Of a DNA stretch of 64,000 nt, positions 55,064-63,536 are shown one piece after another. Numbering within the stretch: position 1 is the first letter of the stretch; every line of letters begins with the position of its first letter. Position numbers and translations under genes: made by a program. The notes beneath the pieces are model-generated. The model saw nothing but the letters and a program-made list of their open reading frames with translations, had not been told where the DNA came from and did no database searches. This DNA is from Tropicimonas sp. IMCC6043 (GTDB lineage Bacteria; Pseudomonadota; Alphaproteobacteria; Rhodobacterales; Rhodobacteraceae), in the NCBI RefSeq assembly GCF_004146235.1, contig NZ_SELO01000015.1, positions 38,419 to 102,418 of the forward strand, written 5' to 3'.

Positions 55064-56602
55064 TCACCCGGGCGGGCGGCCGATCTCGGGCGCCTGGCCC
55101 ACGCGGCTCATGTGCTTGTCCATCCAGGCCATCGTGTCCTCGAAGGGCATCGGTGCGGCGATCCCGAAGCCCTGGACGCTGCCGCATCCGAGTTGCGCCA
55201 GCATCGCATGCTCGCCATGGGTCTCGATACCTTCGGCAAGTGTCGCGAGGTCCAGCTGCTCGGCCATCGCCAGGATCGCCGCGACCATCTTCTGCTGGGT
55301 CCGGTCGGTGTCCACGCGGGTAACGAAGCTCTGATCGATCTTGATCCGGTTGACCGCAAAACGCCGGATATTGGCGATCGAGGCGTTGCCGATCCCGAAA
55401 TCGTCGAGGTCCACGTCGCATCCAAGGCCCGCCAGTGCGGTGATATTGGCGGAAACAATGTCGCTGGAGGACCCGGCCACAACGGTTTGGCGCACCTCGA
55501 TGGTCAGCCGGTCCGGCGTCAGGTCGAACCGGTCGAGCTCCCAGCGGATCCTGTCCGCGAGGCGCGGGTTGCGGAGTTCCGCGGCGGAAAAGTTCAACCC
55601 GATACGCGGAACCCGGTAGCCCGACTTGTCCCACAGCCTGAGCGCCGAGAGGCTCTGGAACAGCATCACTTCTCCCAGCCGCTCCAGAGTGCCGGAGGCT
55701 TCGACGGCGGCCATGAAGTCACAGGGCGGCAGAACGCCGCGTGTCGGGTGATCCCAGCGGGCGAGGGCCTCGAAGCCGGTGACCAGGCCGGTGTCTGTCG
55801 AGATCTGTGGCTGGAACCACGCCCGGATCTGGCCGTTCTCGAAGGCGACGACGATCTCCTCCGAAAGGGATTGGCGCGCCTCGACTGCGTCACCCATTTC
55901 CGCGGAATAGGAACGGATCGACCCCGGTCCGGCTCGGCGGGCCTCGTCCATGGCGATCTCCGCGGCCTCGAGAATCGACTCGGCAGTGTGGCGCGGTGCC
56001 CGCCGTGCGAGACAGAATCCGACTGACGCTGTGACATAGACGGCCCCTCCTTCGAGGCTGATCGGTTCGGCAATGGCGGCCTGGATCCGTTCCGAGACGC
56101 GCAGTCCGACCTCCATGTTGGCCTGTCGGATCGGGCCGAGAACCACCGCATAGCGATGCTCGACCATCCGCCCGGCGAGGTCGCCGGGCCGGATCGCGCC
56201 CAGGATCCGGTCTGCTGACAGGCGCAGCACGTCCTCGGCGCCAATTGTTCCGAGCGTCTCGGCCACCTCGGCGAACTCGTCGAGCTGAACCACAAGCGCA
56301 ATGGTCGACTGGCCGCGGCCTTCAAAATGGTGGAGATGCCCGGCGAGAGTTTCCAGCAGGTGCTCCCGGTTGGCCAGCCCGGTGAGCCCATCCATCCGTT
56401 CCTTGTTTCGGTCGCCTTCGAGCAACCCGCCGAGGAGCAGCACGCCGGGAAAGGTCACCGCCGTGATCATCAGCAACCCTTCGCCGCCAAACCAGAACCC
56501 GCCGAGCATCAGCGCGGGCAGGAAGGCCAGCGTCTGGGGGCGAAGGAAGGCATGGTTCAGGCGACGCCTGATCCGGTGTATCCGAATCGCTGTCCGGGCC
56601 AT
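55064..56602 (-). CDS. GGDEF/EAL protein with a degenerate GGDEF site
   Basis: A 512-residue membrane protein with two predicted helices (about 22-60), a GGDEF domain (about 68-225) and an EAL domain (about 240-490). The active-site GGDEF reads MVEHR in AGRMVEHRYAVVL, so cyclase activity is unlikely. The EAL side keeps GFEALARW, NFSAAE, DDFGIG, KIDQSF and LAEGIET, but the usual E-x-T-E reads EVRQ. The domain may be an active or weakened phosphodiesterase or a c-di-GMP effector. It lies between yidC and ttcA on the minus strand. Its C-terminal third resembles the EAL fragment at window start only at motif level. Confidence 0.88.
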   Translation of the reverse strand: MARTAIRIHRIRRRLNHAFLRPQTLAFLPALMLGGFWFGGEGLLMITAVTFPGVLLLGGLLEGDRNKERMDGLTGLANREHLLETLAGHLHHFEGRGQSTIALVVQLDEFAEVAETLGTIGAEDVLRLSADRILGAIRPGDLAGRMVEHRYAVVLGPIRQANMEVGLRVSERIQAAIAEPISLEGGAVYVTASVGFCLARRAPRHTAESILEAAEIAMDEARRAGPGSIRSYSAEMGDAVEARQSLSEEIVVAFENGQIRAWFQPQISTDTGLVTGFEALARWDHPTRGVLPPCDFMAAVEASGTLERLGEVMLFQSLSALRLWDKSGYRVPRIGLNFSAAELRNPRLADRIRWELDRFDLTPDRLTIEVRQTVVAGSSSDIVSANITALAGLGCDVDLDDFGIGNASIANIRRFAVNRIKIDQSFVTRVDTDRTQQKMVAAILAMAEQLDLATLAEGIETHGEHAMLAQLGCGSVQGFGIAAPMPFEDTMAWMDKHMSRVGQAPEIGRPPG

Positions 56603-56695
56603 GGCTGGCTCCTCGATGGGCGCGCGCGGCGCAAATCGTCCCGAAATTAGCGGGTCGGACTCATCAGATCCTTAAGGGGGCCCTGCCATTTACCG

Positions 56696-57541
56696 TCAAT
56701 TTTCGTCGTTTTGGGCCTGTCCGCGGGTCAGCCCGGCAAAGTCGAAGAGCTCCGGGTCCAGAAGGTGCGACGGTCGCGCATGCATCAGCGCGCGGAAGAT
56801 CTTGTTGCGCCGGCCGGGGTGGTTGGCCTCCCAGCCGTCGAGAATTGCCTTGACCTGCTGGCGCTGCAACCCGTCCTGGCTGCCGCAGAGGTCGCAAGGG
56901 ATGATCGGGTAGTCCATCGCCCGGGCGAAGCGGGCGCAGTCGGCTTCGGCGACATGGGCAAGCGGGCGGTAGACGTAGAGGTCTCCATCCTCGTTCACCA
57001 GTTTGGGCGGCATGGTGGCCAGCCGGCCGCCGTGGAAGAGGTTCATGAAGAAGGTCTCGAGGATATCGTCGCGGTGATGGCCGAGCACCACCGCCGAGCA
57101 GCCCTCTTCGCGGGCGATCCGATAGAGGTTGCCGCGGCGCAGGCGCGAACAGAGCGCGCAATAGGTGCGGCCCGCGGGGATCTTGTCCATGACGATGGAA
57201 TAGGTGTCCTGATACTCGATCCTGTGCGGCACGCCCATTCGCTCGAGGAACTCGGGCAGAACGGTGGCCGGAAAGCCGGGCTGGCCCTGGTCGAGGTTGC
57301 AGGCGAGGAGTTCCACCGGCAGGAGGCCGCGCCACTGGAGTTCGTGGAGCGCGGCGAGCAGCGTGTAGCTGTCCTTGCCGCCGGAAAGGCAGACCAGCCA
57401 GCGCGCGCCGCGTTCGATCATTCCATACTGCTCCACCGCCTCGCGCGTCTGCCGCACGATGCGTTTGCGGAGCTTGCGGAACTCCGTCGTGTCGGGAGCG
57501 CCGTGGAACAGCGGGTGAATATCGTCGGGATCGTCGAACAT
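56696..57541 (-). CDS. ttcA: tRNA 2-thiocytidine(32) synthetase TtcA
   Basis: A 281-residue PP-loop enzyme that thiolates C32 of some tRNAs using an iron-sulfur cluster. The PP-loop [10 protein letters not shown] is near residue 59, and the cysteines come from [10 protein letters not shown] and [26 protein letters not shown] is a family stretch. The ATG at 57541 is chosen since family homology ([12 protein letters not shown]) starts there. Downstream on the same strand is the GGDEF/EAL gene. Confidence 0.95.
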   Translation of the reverse strand: MFDDPDDIHPLFHGAPDTTEFRKLRKRIVRQTREAVEQYGMIERGARWLVCLSGGKDSYTLLAALHELQWRGLLPVELLACNLDQGQPGFPATVLPEFLERMGVPHRIEYQDTYSIVMDKIPAGRTYCALCSRLRRGNLYRIAREEGCSAVVLGHHRDDILETFFMNLFHGGRLATMPPKLVNEDGDLYVYRPLAHVAEADCARFARAMDYPIIPCDLCGSQDGLQRQQVKAILDGWEANHPGRRNKIFRALMHARPSHLLDPELFDFAGLTRGQAQNDEN

Positions 57542-57673
57542 GGGGGCTCTATGGCAGATCGCGGGGCGCCGGCAAAGGGGGCGCGTGACGCGGCCGAATC
57601 CGTGCACGGGCTGGACAACTCGCCCCGAATGCCGGAGCCTTCAAGCCTCGCGGCGAGCAGAGGGGAGGCGCGC

Positions 57674-58522
57674 ATGAAACTCTTTCTGCTGACGGCGCTG
57701 ACCATGGTGGCCTTCGCCGCCAACTCGCTGCTGAACCGCCTCGCCCTTGCAGAAGGCGCGATTGGCCCGGGCGGGTTCGCTGCAATTCGCGTCGGCAGCG
57801 GTGCGGCTGTGCTGGCCGCGCTCCTGATCCTGCGGAGCCGGTCCTTACCGCGCCCGGCGCGGCCGCGGCCGGCTGCCATCGCCGGGCTCTCGACCTATCT
57901 ACTCGGTTTTTCCTTCGCTTATGTCTCGATGGATGCCGGTCTTGGCGCCCTGATCCTGTTCGGCGGCGTTCAGGTCACGATGTTTCTCGGGGCGCTCGCG
58001 GAGGGCGAGACGCCGCCACCGCGCCGCTGGACGGGAATGGTGCTCTCCATGGCGGGGCTGGCGGTTCTTACCCTTCCGAAGGGTCCCGTCGCCGTCCCGC
58101 CCGGTGCGTTGCTGCTCATGGCCTGCGCTGCGGTCGGCTGGGGGATCTATTCGCTTGCGGGACGGCGCATCTCGGACCCGCTTTCGGTGACGGCCTGGAA
58201 CTTCCTCTATAGCCTCCCGGTTGTTCTCGTCGCGCATCTGGTCTGGCCCGACGTGTTGGAAGTGAGCACGCGTGGACTCGCCCTGGCGGCCATTTCGGGC
58301 GGGATCACCTCGGCTCTGGGCTATGCGCTGTGGTATTCGTTGTTGCCGGACCTCGGAGCGACGCGCGGCGCGCTGGCGCAACTTTCGGCTCCGGCGATCG
58401 CTCTGGGGCTGGGAGCGCTCGTTCTCGGTGAGTCGGTCACCTTGTACGCTCTCCTGGCCGCCGCGATGATCCTCGGCGGCGTCGCCATCGGACTGGCGCC
58501 GACACGGCGGCGCGGCGGCTAG
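57674..58522 (+). CDS. EamA-family (DMT) small-molecule transporter
   Basis: A 282-residue protein with ten predicted helices in two EamA halves, the structure of drug/metabolite transporters. The N-terminal AANSLLNRLALAEGAIGPGGFAAIRVGSGA and C-terminal SALGYALWYSLLPDLGATRGALAQLSAPAIA stretches are family signatures. GGGGAGG (57662-57668) fits the ATG at 57674. Substrate unknown; such proteins usually export amino acids or other small organics. It is the only plus-strand gene in the yidC-rpmH neighbourhood and is divergent from ttcA. Confidence 0.88.
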   Translation: MKLFLLTALTMVAFAANSLLNRLALAEGAIGPGGFAAIRVGSGAAVLAALLILRSRSLPRPARPRPAAIAGLSTYLLGFSFAYVSMDAGLGALILFGGVQVTMFLGALAEGETPPPRRWTGMVLSMAGLAVLTLPKGPVAVPPGALLLMACAAVGWGIYSLAGRRISDPLSVTAWNFLYSLPVVLVAHLVWPDVLEVSTRGLALAAISGGITSALGYALWYSLLPDLGATRGALAQLSAPAIALGLGALVLGESVTLYALLAAAMILGGVAIGLAPTRRRGG

Positions 58523-58551
58523 GCAGGCGCTGATCCGACCACACGCGTCGC

Positions 58552-58806
58552 CTAGTGGTGATGCCCTGCGTCATGCTCGGGGTCGGTTCCCGGCACCGGG
58601 TCGTAGCCGCAGGAACCCCAGGGGTTGCATCGGGCGATCCTCCGGAGCGCCATCCAGCCGCCCTTCAGCGCGCCGTGTTTGGCCAGCGCTTCCAGCGCGT
58701 AAGCAGAGCAGGTGGGCTGATAGCGGCAGTTGAAGCCGACCCAGGGACTGAAGACCAGCCGGTAGGCGCGGATCGGCTGCGAAAGGAGCCAGGCGACGGG
58801 TTTCAT
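58552..58806 (-). CDS. yidD: Membrane protein insertion efficiency factor YidD
   Basis: An 84-residue protein with the YidD core: an amphipathic N-terminal part ([31 protein letters not shown]) and the cysteine pattern RYQPTCS/RCNPWG, followed by a histidine- and aspartate-rich tail. It assists YidC. The start ATG at 58806 overlaps the rnpA stop region by four bases. Its short length is normal for the family. Confidence 0.93.
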   Translation of the reverse strand: MKPVAWLLSQPIRAYRLVFSPWVGFNCRYQPTCSAYALEALAKHGALKGGWMALRRIARCNPWGSCGYDPVPGTDPEHDAGHHH

Positions 58807-59162
58807 TCGCCGCTCCGTGGCGGCCTGTGGACCCGCTCGACGGCCGTGCGCAGGTCTTCGAGCAGCGACGCAAAGGGGCGTTCGGCTGTTGCCCCGGCCC
58901 TGCCGATCAGCACGTAGTCCCAGCCCGGCCGCCCCGCCTCGGGAAGCACGGCGCGGGCAATCTCGCGCAGCCGGCGTTTGGCGCGGTTGCGGGCAACGGC
59001 ATTTCCGACCTTCTTCGAACAGGTAAAGCCGACCCGCACGAGCGACGGATCGGCCTCGGTGTCTCGACGTTTGCGGGCCTGCAGCAGGAACCCGGGAGTT
59101 CCGGCGCGCCCCGCGCGGGCGGCGGCGAGAAAATCGGCACGCTTGGTCAGGGTGGCCAGCAT
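58803..59162 (-). CDS. rnpA: Ribonuclease P protein component
   Basis: A 119-residue RNase P protein that helps the RNA subunit cut tRNA 5' leaders. [26 protein letters not shown] is the conserved RNR-type RNA-binding stretch, preceded by [12 protein letters not shown]. It ends with a short basic tail. It lies between rpmH and yidD, overlapping yidD by four bases, the standard gene order. Confidence 0.94.
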   Translation of the reverse strand: MLATLTKRADFLAAARAGRAGTPGFLLQARKRRDTEADPSLVRVGFTCSKKVGNAVARNRAKRRLREIARAVLPEAGRPGWDYVLIGRAGATAERPFASLLEDLRTAVERVHRPPRSGE

Positions 59163-59174
59163 CGGCCCCCCGGA

Positions 59175-59309
59175 TCAGGCGCTGAGCGACTTCCGGCCGC
59201 GGGCGCGGCGGGCGTTCAGGATCTTGCGGCCTGCCTTGGTCGCCATGCGGGCGCGGAAGCCGTGGCGGCGCTTGCGGACCAGGTTGGACGGCTGAAAAGT
59301 GCGTTTCAT
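59175..59309 (-). CDS. rpmH: 50S ribosomal protein L34
   Basis: A 44-residue, highly basic L34: [18 protein letters not shown] at the start and a Lys/Arg-rich second half ending GRKSLSA. It begins with ATG at 59309, preceded by GGAGA. Its stop is 12 bases before rnpA. Too short to stand out by length, but the sequence is unmistakable. It heads rpmH-rnpA-yidD, with a strong promoter about 80 bases upstream. Confidence 0.97.
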
Positions 59310-59386
59310 CGCTTCGTCTCCGTGAATGTCGGTCTTCGGCCCAAATCCGGCGGCGGATTCGAAGGCGCGGGCAACTTGAAGAACGC

Positions 59387-59415
59387 CGATTAGGCGAGTT
59401 TCGCAGCCAAGTCAA
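59387..59415 (-). promoter_or_regulatory. Candidate rpmH promoter
   Basis: On the minus strand, TTGACT (59410-59415) is followed by TAATCG (59387-59392) after exactly 17 bases, in front of rpmH with a leader of about 70 bases. Confidence 0.6.
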
Positions 59416-59597
59416 TTCACCCGCGCGGAAATCTGCACCAACCGGTGCCTTCCCGGCCAGAACGATATCAGGGTTGCGAGGAACACCCGCTGTGGATCAC
59501 GAAACACATGCCCTTCTATCAAGCGGGCGTGAAGGGGCTGTCGTCACGCGCGGCGAAACCGCATCTTGGCGGCATGAGGGGAGAGGTGACGAATCCG

Positions 59598-60329
59598 ATG
59601 TCCGAGACGACAAGCAATGCTGCGCCGGCGACGCTGCGTCTGCTTCCGCTGGCGTTGCTCGCGCTCGGCGGCGTCGCCGGTGCCGTGCTGCTGGGCGATC
59701 TCCTGAGCTTCGAGGCGCTGGCCGAGCATCGCCTGGACCTCCTCGCGCTGCGCGACAGCCACTACGCCGTCACGCTCAGTCTGTTCCTTGCGGTTTACTT
59801 CGTCATAGTCGCCTTCAGCCTGCCGGGCGCCACGCTTTCCACGCTTGTCGGCGGCTTCCTGTTCGGCACTTTTCCGGGCGTGCTCTACAACGTCATGGCC
59901 GCAAGCCTCGGGGCGCTGGCGATCTTCGCCGCCGCGCGCTTTGGCTTTGGCTCACGGCTCGCGGCGCGGATGGACGCATCGGACGGTCAGGTGAAACGAA
60001 TCAAGGCGGGGATCGACGCAAACCAGTGGGAGATGCTCTTCCTGATCCGCCTCGTCCCCATCGTGCCCTTCTTCCTCGCCAATTTCCTTCCGGCGCTGGT
60101 CGGCGTCCCGCCAGGACGTTTTGCGATCACGACGTTTCTCGGCATCCTTCCGGGCGCGTTCGTCTACACGTCGATGGGCGCGGGCCTTGGCAGCGTTCTG
60201 ACGCGCGGCGAACGCCCGGATCTCGGAGTGGTCTTCGAACCGCAAATTCTCGCTCCGCTACTTGGCCTGTCTGCGCTCGCTGCCCTGCCGATTGTCCTGC
60301 GCGCGCTCCGCCGTCGCAGAGCCGCCTGA
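59598..60329 (+). CDS. TVP38/TMEM64-family membrane protein (VTT domain)
   Basis: A 243-residue integral membrane protein of the TVP38/TMEM64 family, bacterial relatives of the DedA and eukaryotic VTT lipid scramblases. FSLPGATLSTLVGGFLFGTFPGVLYNVMAASLGALAIFAAARF and LIRLVPIVPFFLANFLPALVGVPPGRFAITTFLGILPG hold the re-entrant-loop signatures. ATG at 59598 follows GGGGAGAGG; ATG at 59574 is an alternative. It is 3 bases upstream of a flavoprotein gene, a pairing found in many genomes, where the two are sometimes fused. Confidence 0.87.
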   Translation: MSETTSNAAPATLRLLPLALLALGGVAGAVLLGDLLSFEALAEHRLDLLALRDSHYAVTLSLFLAVYFVIVAFSLPGATLSTLVGGFLFGTFPGVLYNVMAASLGALAIFAAARFGFGSRLAARMDASDGQVKRIKAGIDANQWEMLFLIRLVPIVPFFLANFLPALVGVPPGRFAITTFLGILPGAFVYTSMGAGLGSVLTRGERPDLGVVFEPQILAPLLGLSALAALPIVLRALRRRRAA

Positions 60330-60332
60330 ATC

Positions 60333-61751
60333 ATGGAACGGCTCAGGACCGACCTCTGTATCATCGGGGCGGGCTCGGGCGGGCTCTCTCTGGCGGCGGG
60401 AGCGGCGCAGATGGGGGCGAAGGTCGTGCTCGTGGAAGGTGACGAGATGGGCGGCGATTGCCTCAACCACGGCTGCGTGCCGTCCAAGGCGCTGATCGCC
60501 GCGGCGGCGGCCGCAGAAGCGCAGCGCCGCGGCGCGGGCCTCGGCGTGGCGCCGATCGAGCCGGATATCGACTACGCCGTCGCGATGGCGCATGTCCGCC
60601 GCGTCATCAATGCCATCGCTTCGCATGACAGCCAGGAACGGTTCGAGGGCCTCGGCGTCCGGGTGATCCGCGCCTGGGGGCGTTTCGTCTCGGGCACCGA
60701 GTTGGAGGCAGGCGCGGCCCGTATTTCCGCCCGCCGCTTCGTCGTCGCAACCGGCTCCCGTCCCATTGTGCCACCGATTGACGGGCTTGCCTCGGTTCCC
60801 ATCGTGACCAACGAGACACTGTTCGACCTGCGCGAGCGGCCGGACCACCTGCTGGTTCTGGGTGGCGGACCGGTCGGGCTGGAGATGGCGCAGGCGCACA
60901 GGCGGCTGGGGTGCCGGGTGACGGTAATGGAGGCGGCGCGGGCGCTTGGGGCGGAAGATCCCGAGATCGCAGCGGTGGCTCTGGAGGCGATGCGCGCGGA
61001 AGGGGTGGAGATCCTCGAGGAGACCCGAGTCGAGCGGGCCACGGGCACGAAGGGAGCGATCCGGCTCGAGACCTCGGCAGGTCCGGTCAGGGGAACTGAT
61101 CTGCTGGTCGCAGCTGGACGCAGCGCCAATACCGAGCGCCTGAACCTGACCGCCGCCGGCGTTGATTTCGACAGCCAAGGCGTGTCCGTCGACGCGCGTC
61201 TGCGCAGCAGCAACCGCCGCGTCTACGCCATCGGCGATGCCGCTGCGGGGCAGCCGCGTTTTACCCATGCCGCCGGCTACCACGCCACGGTCCTGGCCCG
61301 CTCGATCCTCTTCGGGCTGCCGGCACGGGCGGCCACCGCGCATCTGCCGCGGGTCACCTATATCGACCCCGAGATTGCGCAGGTTGGGATGACCGAGGCC
61401 GAGGCCCGGCGCGCGCATGGCGCGTCGCTGGAGGTCATCCGCGTTCCCTTTTCCCGGGCCGACCGGGCGATCGCTTCCGGCAGGACCGACGGCCTCGTCA
61501 AGATCATGGTGCATCGCGGCCGCCCGGTCGGTGCCGCCGTCGTCGGGGCCGCGGCCGGCGACCTCATCGCGCCCTGGGCGCTCATGATCGCCAACAGGTT
61601 GAAAATGAAGGCCATGGCGAACACAGTCCTGCCCTATCCAACATTGGCGGAAATTGGCAAACACGCCACGGGTGCCTATTTCTCGCGTATGTTGTTTGAT
61701 AGTTGTCTGGTCAGGGCATGGGTTACCCGCGTCCAGCGCCACATCCCGTAA
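60333..61751 (+). CDS. FAD-dependent pyridine-nucleotide disulfide oxidoreductase (MerA/Lpd-like)
   Basis: A 472-residue flavoprotein. The FAD-binding GAGSGG (about 12-17), the redox-active GGDCLNHGCVPSK (C43, C48), the NAD-binding VLGGGPVGLE and the second FAD motif AIGDAA are present. The C-terminal dimerisation domain lacks the HxxxxE catalytic pair of lipoamide dehydrogenase: the expected H.HPT site reads VLPYPTLAE. No mercury-binding cysteine pair is at the C-terminus. Thus it is a MerA-like protein of unknown substrate, probably working with the adjacent TVP38 protein at the membrane. The start is 3 bases after that gene. Confidence 0.88.
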   Translation: MERLRTDLCIIGAGSGGLSLAAGAAQMGAKVVLVEGDEMGGDCLNHGCVPSKALIAAAAAAEAQRRGAGLGVAPIEPDIDYAVAMAHVRRVINAIASHDSQERFEGLGVRVIRAWGRFVSGTELEAGAARISARRFVVATGSRPIVPPIDGLASVPIVTNETLFDLRERPDHLLVLGGGPVGLEMAQAHRRLGCRVTVMEAARALGAEDPEIAAVALEAMRAEGVEILEETRVERATGTKGAIRLETSAGPVRGTDLLVAAGRSANTERLNLTAAGVDFDSQGVSVDARLRSSNRRVYAIGDAAAGQPRFTHAAGYHATVLARSILFGLPARAATAHLPRVTYIDPEIAQVGMTEAEARRAHGASLEVIRVPFSRADRAIASGRTDGLVKIMVHRGRPVGAAVVGAAAGDLIAPWALMIANRLKMKAMANTVLPYPTLAEIGKHATGAYFSRMLFDSCLVRAWVTRVQRHIP

Positions 61752-61764
61752 GGCTTCGCTTGCC

Positions 61765-63177
61765 ATGTTCGCCAATTCGCTCTCCGGCCGGTTCCTGATC
61801 CTGACGGTGGTGTTCGTCATGCTGGCCGAGGTGCTGATTTTCGTTCCCTCCATCGCCCGCTTCCGCGAGGATTTCCTGCTGTCGCGACTCGAGCGCGCGC
61901 AGATCGCGTCGCTGGCGCTGCTGGCAACCGAGGACATGATCGACGAGGACCTGGAGGTGGAGCTCCTGGCGAATGCCGGTGTGCTGAACGTCGTGCTCCG
62001 GCGGGACGAGATGCGCCAGCTGATCCTCTCCTCGCCCATTCCCGCACCGATCTATGCCACCTACGATCTGCGCAACGCCTCGGCCTGGGAACTGATCCGC
62101 GACGCGCTGGCCTGTCTTGCCGACCCGAAGACGGAAGTGATCCGGGTGATCGGCGAGCCGGTGCGCGAGGCGGGTCTGCTGATCGAGGTCACCATGACCA
62201 CCGACATCCTGCGCATGGAGATGATCGATTTCGGCCTGCGCGTCCTGCTGCTGTCGGCGGTGATCTCAATCTTCACCGCGCTCCTACTGTTTCTCGCGGT
62301 GCGCGGCTTCATCGTCGCTCCGATCCGCCACCTCGTGACTGCGATGAAGAGCTATGCCGCCGCGCCGGAGGATGCGCGCCGCATCATCGCGCCGGACGCG
62401 AGTGTGCTCGAACTGCGCGAGGCCGAGGAGGCGCTGGCCTCGATGCAGACCGACCTGACGGGGGCGCTGCGCCAAAAGGAGCGACTTGCGCAGCTCGGCG
62501 GCGCTGTGGCCAAGATCAGTCACGACCTGCGCAACATCCTGACCACGGCCCAGCTCTTTGCCGACCGCATGGAAACCAGCCACGATCCTGCTGTCCAGCG
62601 CGCGGCGCCGAAGCTCGTGAACTCGATCTCCCGCGCCGTCTCGCTCTGTGAATCAACTCTCGCCTTCGGCAAGGCGGAGGAACCCGCGCCGCGACTCGAG
62701 CGGATCCAGCCGGCCTGCCTGGTCAATGATGTGATCGAGAGCGAGCGGCTGGCGGTGGGCGACGCCGATGTGAGTTTCGCCGAAGATGTGCCCTCCAGCA
62801 TGATCCTGCGTGGCGACCCGGAGCAGCTCTTCCGGGTGATCTCCAATCTGGTGCGCAACGCCCGCGAGGCGATCCTCGCCACCGGAAAGCCGGGGGAGAT
62901 CTGCGTCGCGGCGACGGAAGATGACAGGGGCTGGCGGCTGACCGTGTCTGACACCGGCCCGGGCCTGCCGCCGAAGGCGCAGGACAACCTCTTCCAGCCC
63001 TTTCAGGGCGGTGCCCGCCGCGGCGGCACGGGCCTCGGCCTCGCGATCTCCGCCGAACTCGTGCGCGGACATGGCGGCGCGCTCCGGTTGAAAAGCACGG
63101 GGCCGGAGGGCACGACTTTCGAGGTCTTCCTGCCGAAGGATCTCGGCCCGGACGAAGCGCTGCGCGCGTCTTCGTAG
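61765..63177 (+). CDS. Sensor histidine kinase
   Basis: A 470-residue membrane kinase. A first helix (about 8-30), a periplasmic segment (about 31-170), a second helix (about 172-195) and a HAMP-like linker precede HisKA with KISHDLRNILTT (H253), the N box NLVRNAREAIL, the G1 box DTGPGLP and the G2 box GGTGLGLAIS. No receiver domain is attached and no response regulator is adjacent, so its partner is encoded elsewhere. The ATG at 61765 follows TAAGG and is 13 bases after the flavoprotein stop, so it may be co-transcribed with the TVP38-flavoprotein pair. Confidence 0.92.
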   Translation: MFANSLSGRFLILTVVFVMLAEVLIFVPSIARFREDFLLSRLERAQIASLALLATEDMIDEDLEVELLANAGVLNVVLRRDEMRQLILSSPIPAPIYATYDLRNASAWELIRDALACLADPKTEVIRVIGEPVREAGLLIEVTMTTDILRMEMIDFGLRVLLLSAVISIFTALLLFLAVRGFIVAPIRHLVTAMKSYAAAPEDARRIIAPDASVLELREAEEALASMQTDLTGALRQKERLAQLGGAVAKISHDLRNILTTAQLFADRMETSHDPAVQRAAPKLVNSISRAVSLCESTLAFGKAEEPAPRLERIQPACLVNDVIESERLAVGDADVSFAEDVPSSMILRGDPEQLFRVISNLVRNAREAILATGKPGEICVAATEDDRGWRLTVSDTGPGLPPKAQDNLFQPFQGGARRGGTGLGLAISAELVRGHGGALRLKSTGPEGTTFEVFLPKDLGPDEALRASS

Positions 63178-63218
63178 GCGAGGCTTGGGGAATTTCCGGA
63201 CTTTCGTGCGCTTTGCTC

Positions 63219-63247
63219 TTGCACCCATCCGCCCCCGCAGCTATGTG
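63219..63247 (+). promoter_or_regulatory. Candidate tRNA-Arg promoter
   Basis: TTGCAC (63219-63224) and TATGTG (63242-63247) are 17 bases apart, placing the start about 4-6 bases before the mature tRNA 5' end. Confidence 0.5.
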
Positions 63248-63257
63248 ACCGCCTCAC

Positions 63258-63334
63258 GCGCTGGTAGCTCAGTTGGATAGAGTACTTGACTACGAATCAA
63301 GGGGTCGGGGGTTCGAATCCTCCCCAGCGCGCCA
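63258..63334 (+). tRNA. tRNA-Arg (anticodon ACG)
   Basis: A complete 77-base tRNA, including the encoded CCA. The acceptor stem GCGCTGG pairs with CCAGCGC, the anticodon stem CTTGA/TCAAG encloses loop CTACGAA (anticodon ACG, read as ICG for CGN codons), and GGTTCGAATCC forms the T arm with one G-T pair. D-loop AGTTGGATA is normal. This is one of the most frequent integration targets in proteobacteria. Confidence 0.97.
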
Positions 63335-63536
63335 ATAAATCAATTAGTTAGGGTTTTCTCGCGGGCGGAACTTCCTCATGGGAGAGACGCAGGGCGAGAC
63401 AAGCACTCCAGTTCTCCACGGCTAGCACCGAGGCGCAGCCAGATTTTATCTTTGATCCGTGGCTGATCGAGCGATGTCCTGATGCCAAAAAAACGGAAGA
63501 TGATTCCAACAATCCACCTGTGGAGCCTTCTGCCCG

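Noticed and set aside
53162..56026. A 954-codon open frame on the plus strand opposite yidC and the GGDEF/EAL gene
   Set aside because: Same reason: it mirrors real genes, is rich in Arg, His, Asp and Glu, and shows no domain or signal. Similar antisense frames at 2392-3867 and 19878-21803 were dropped too.
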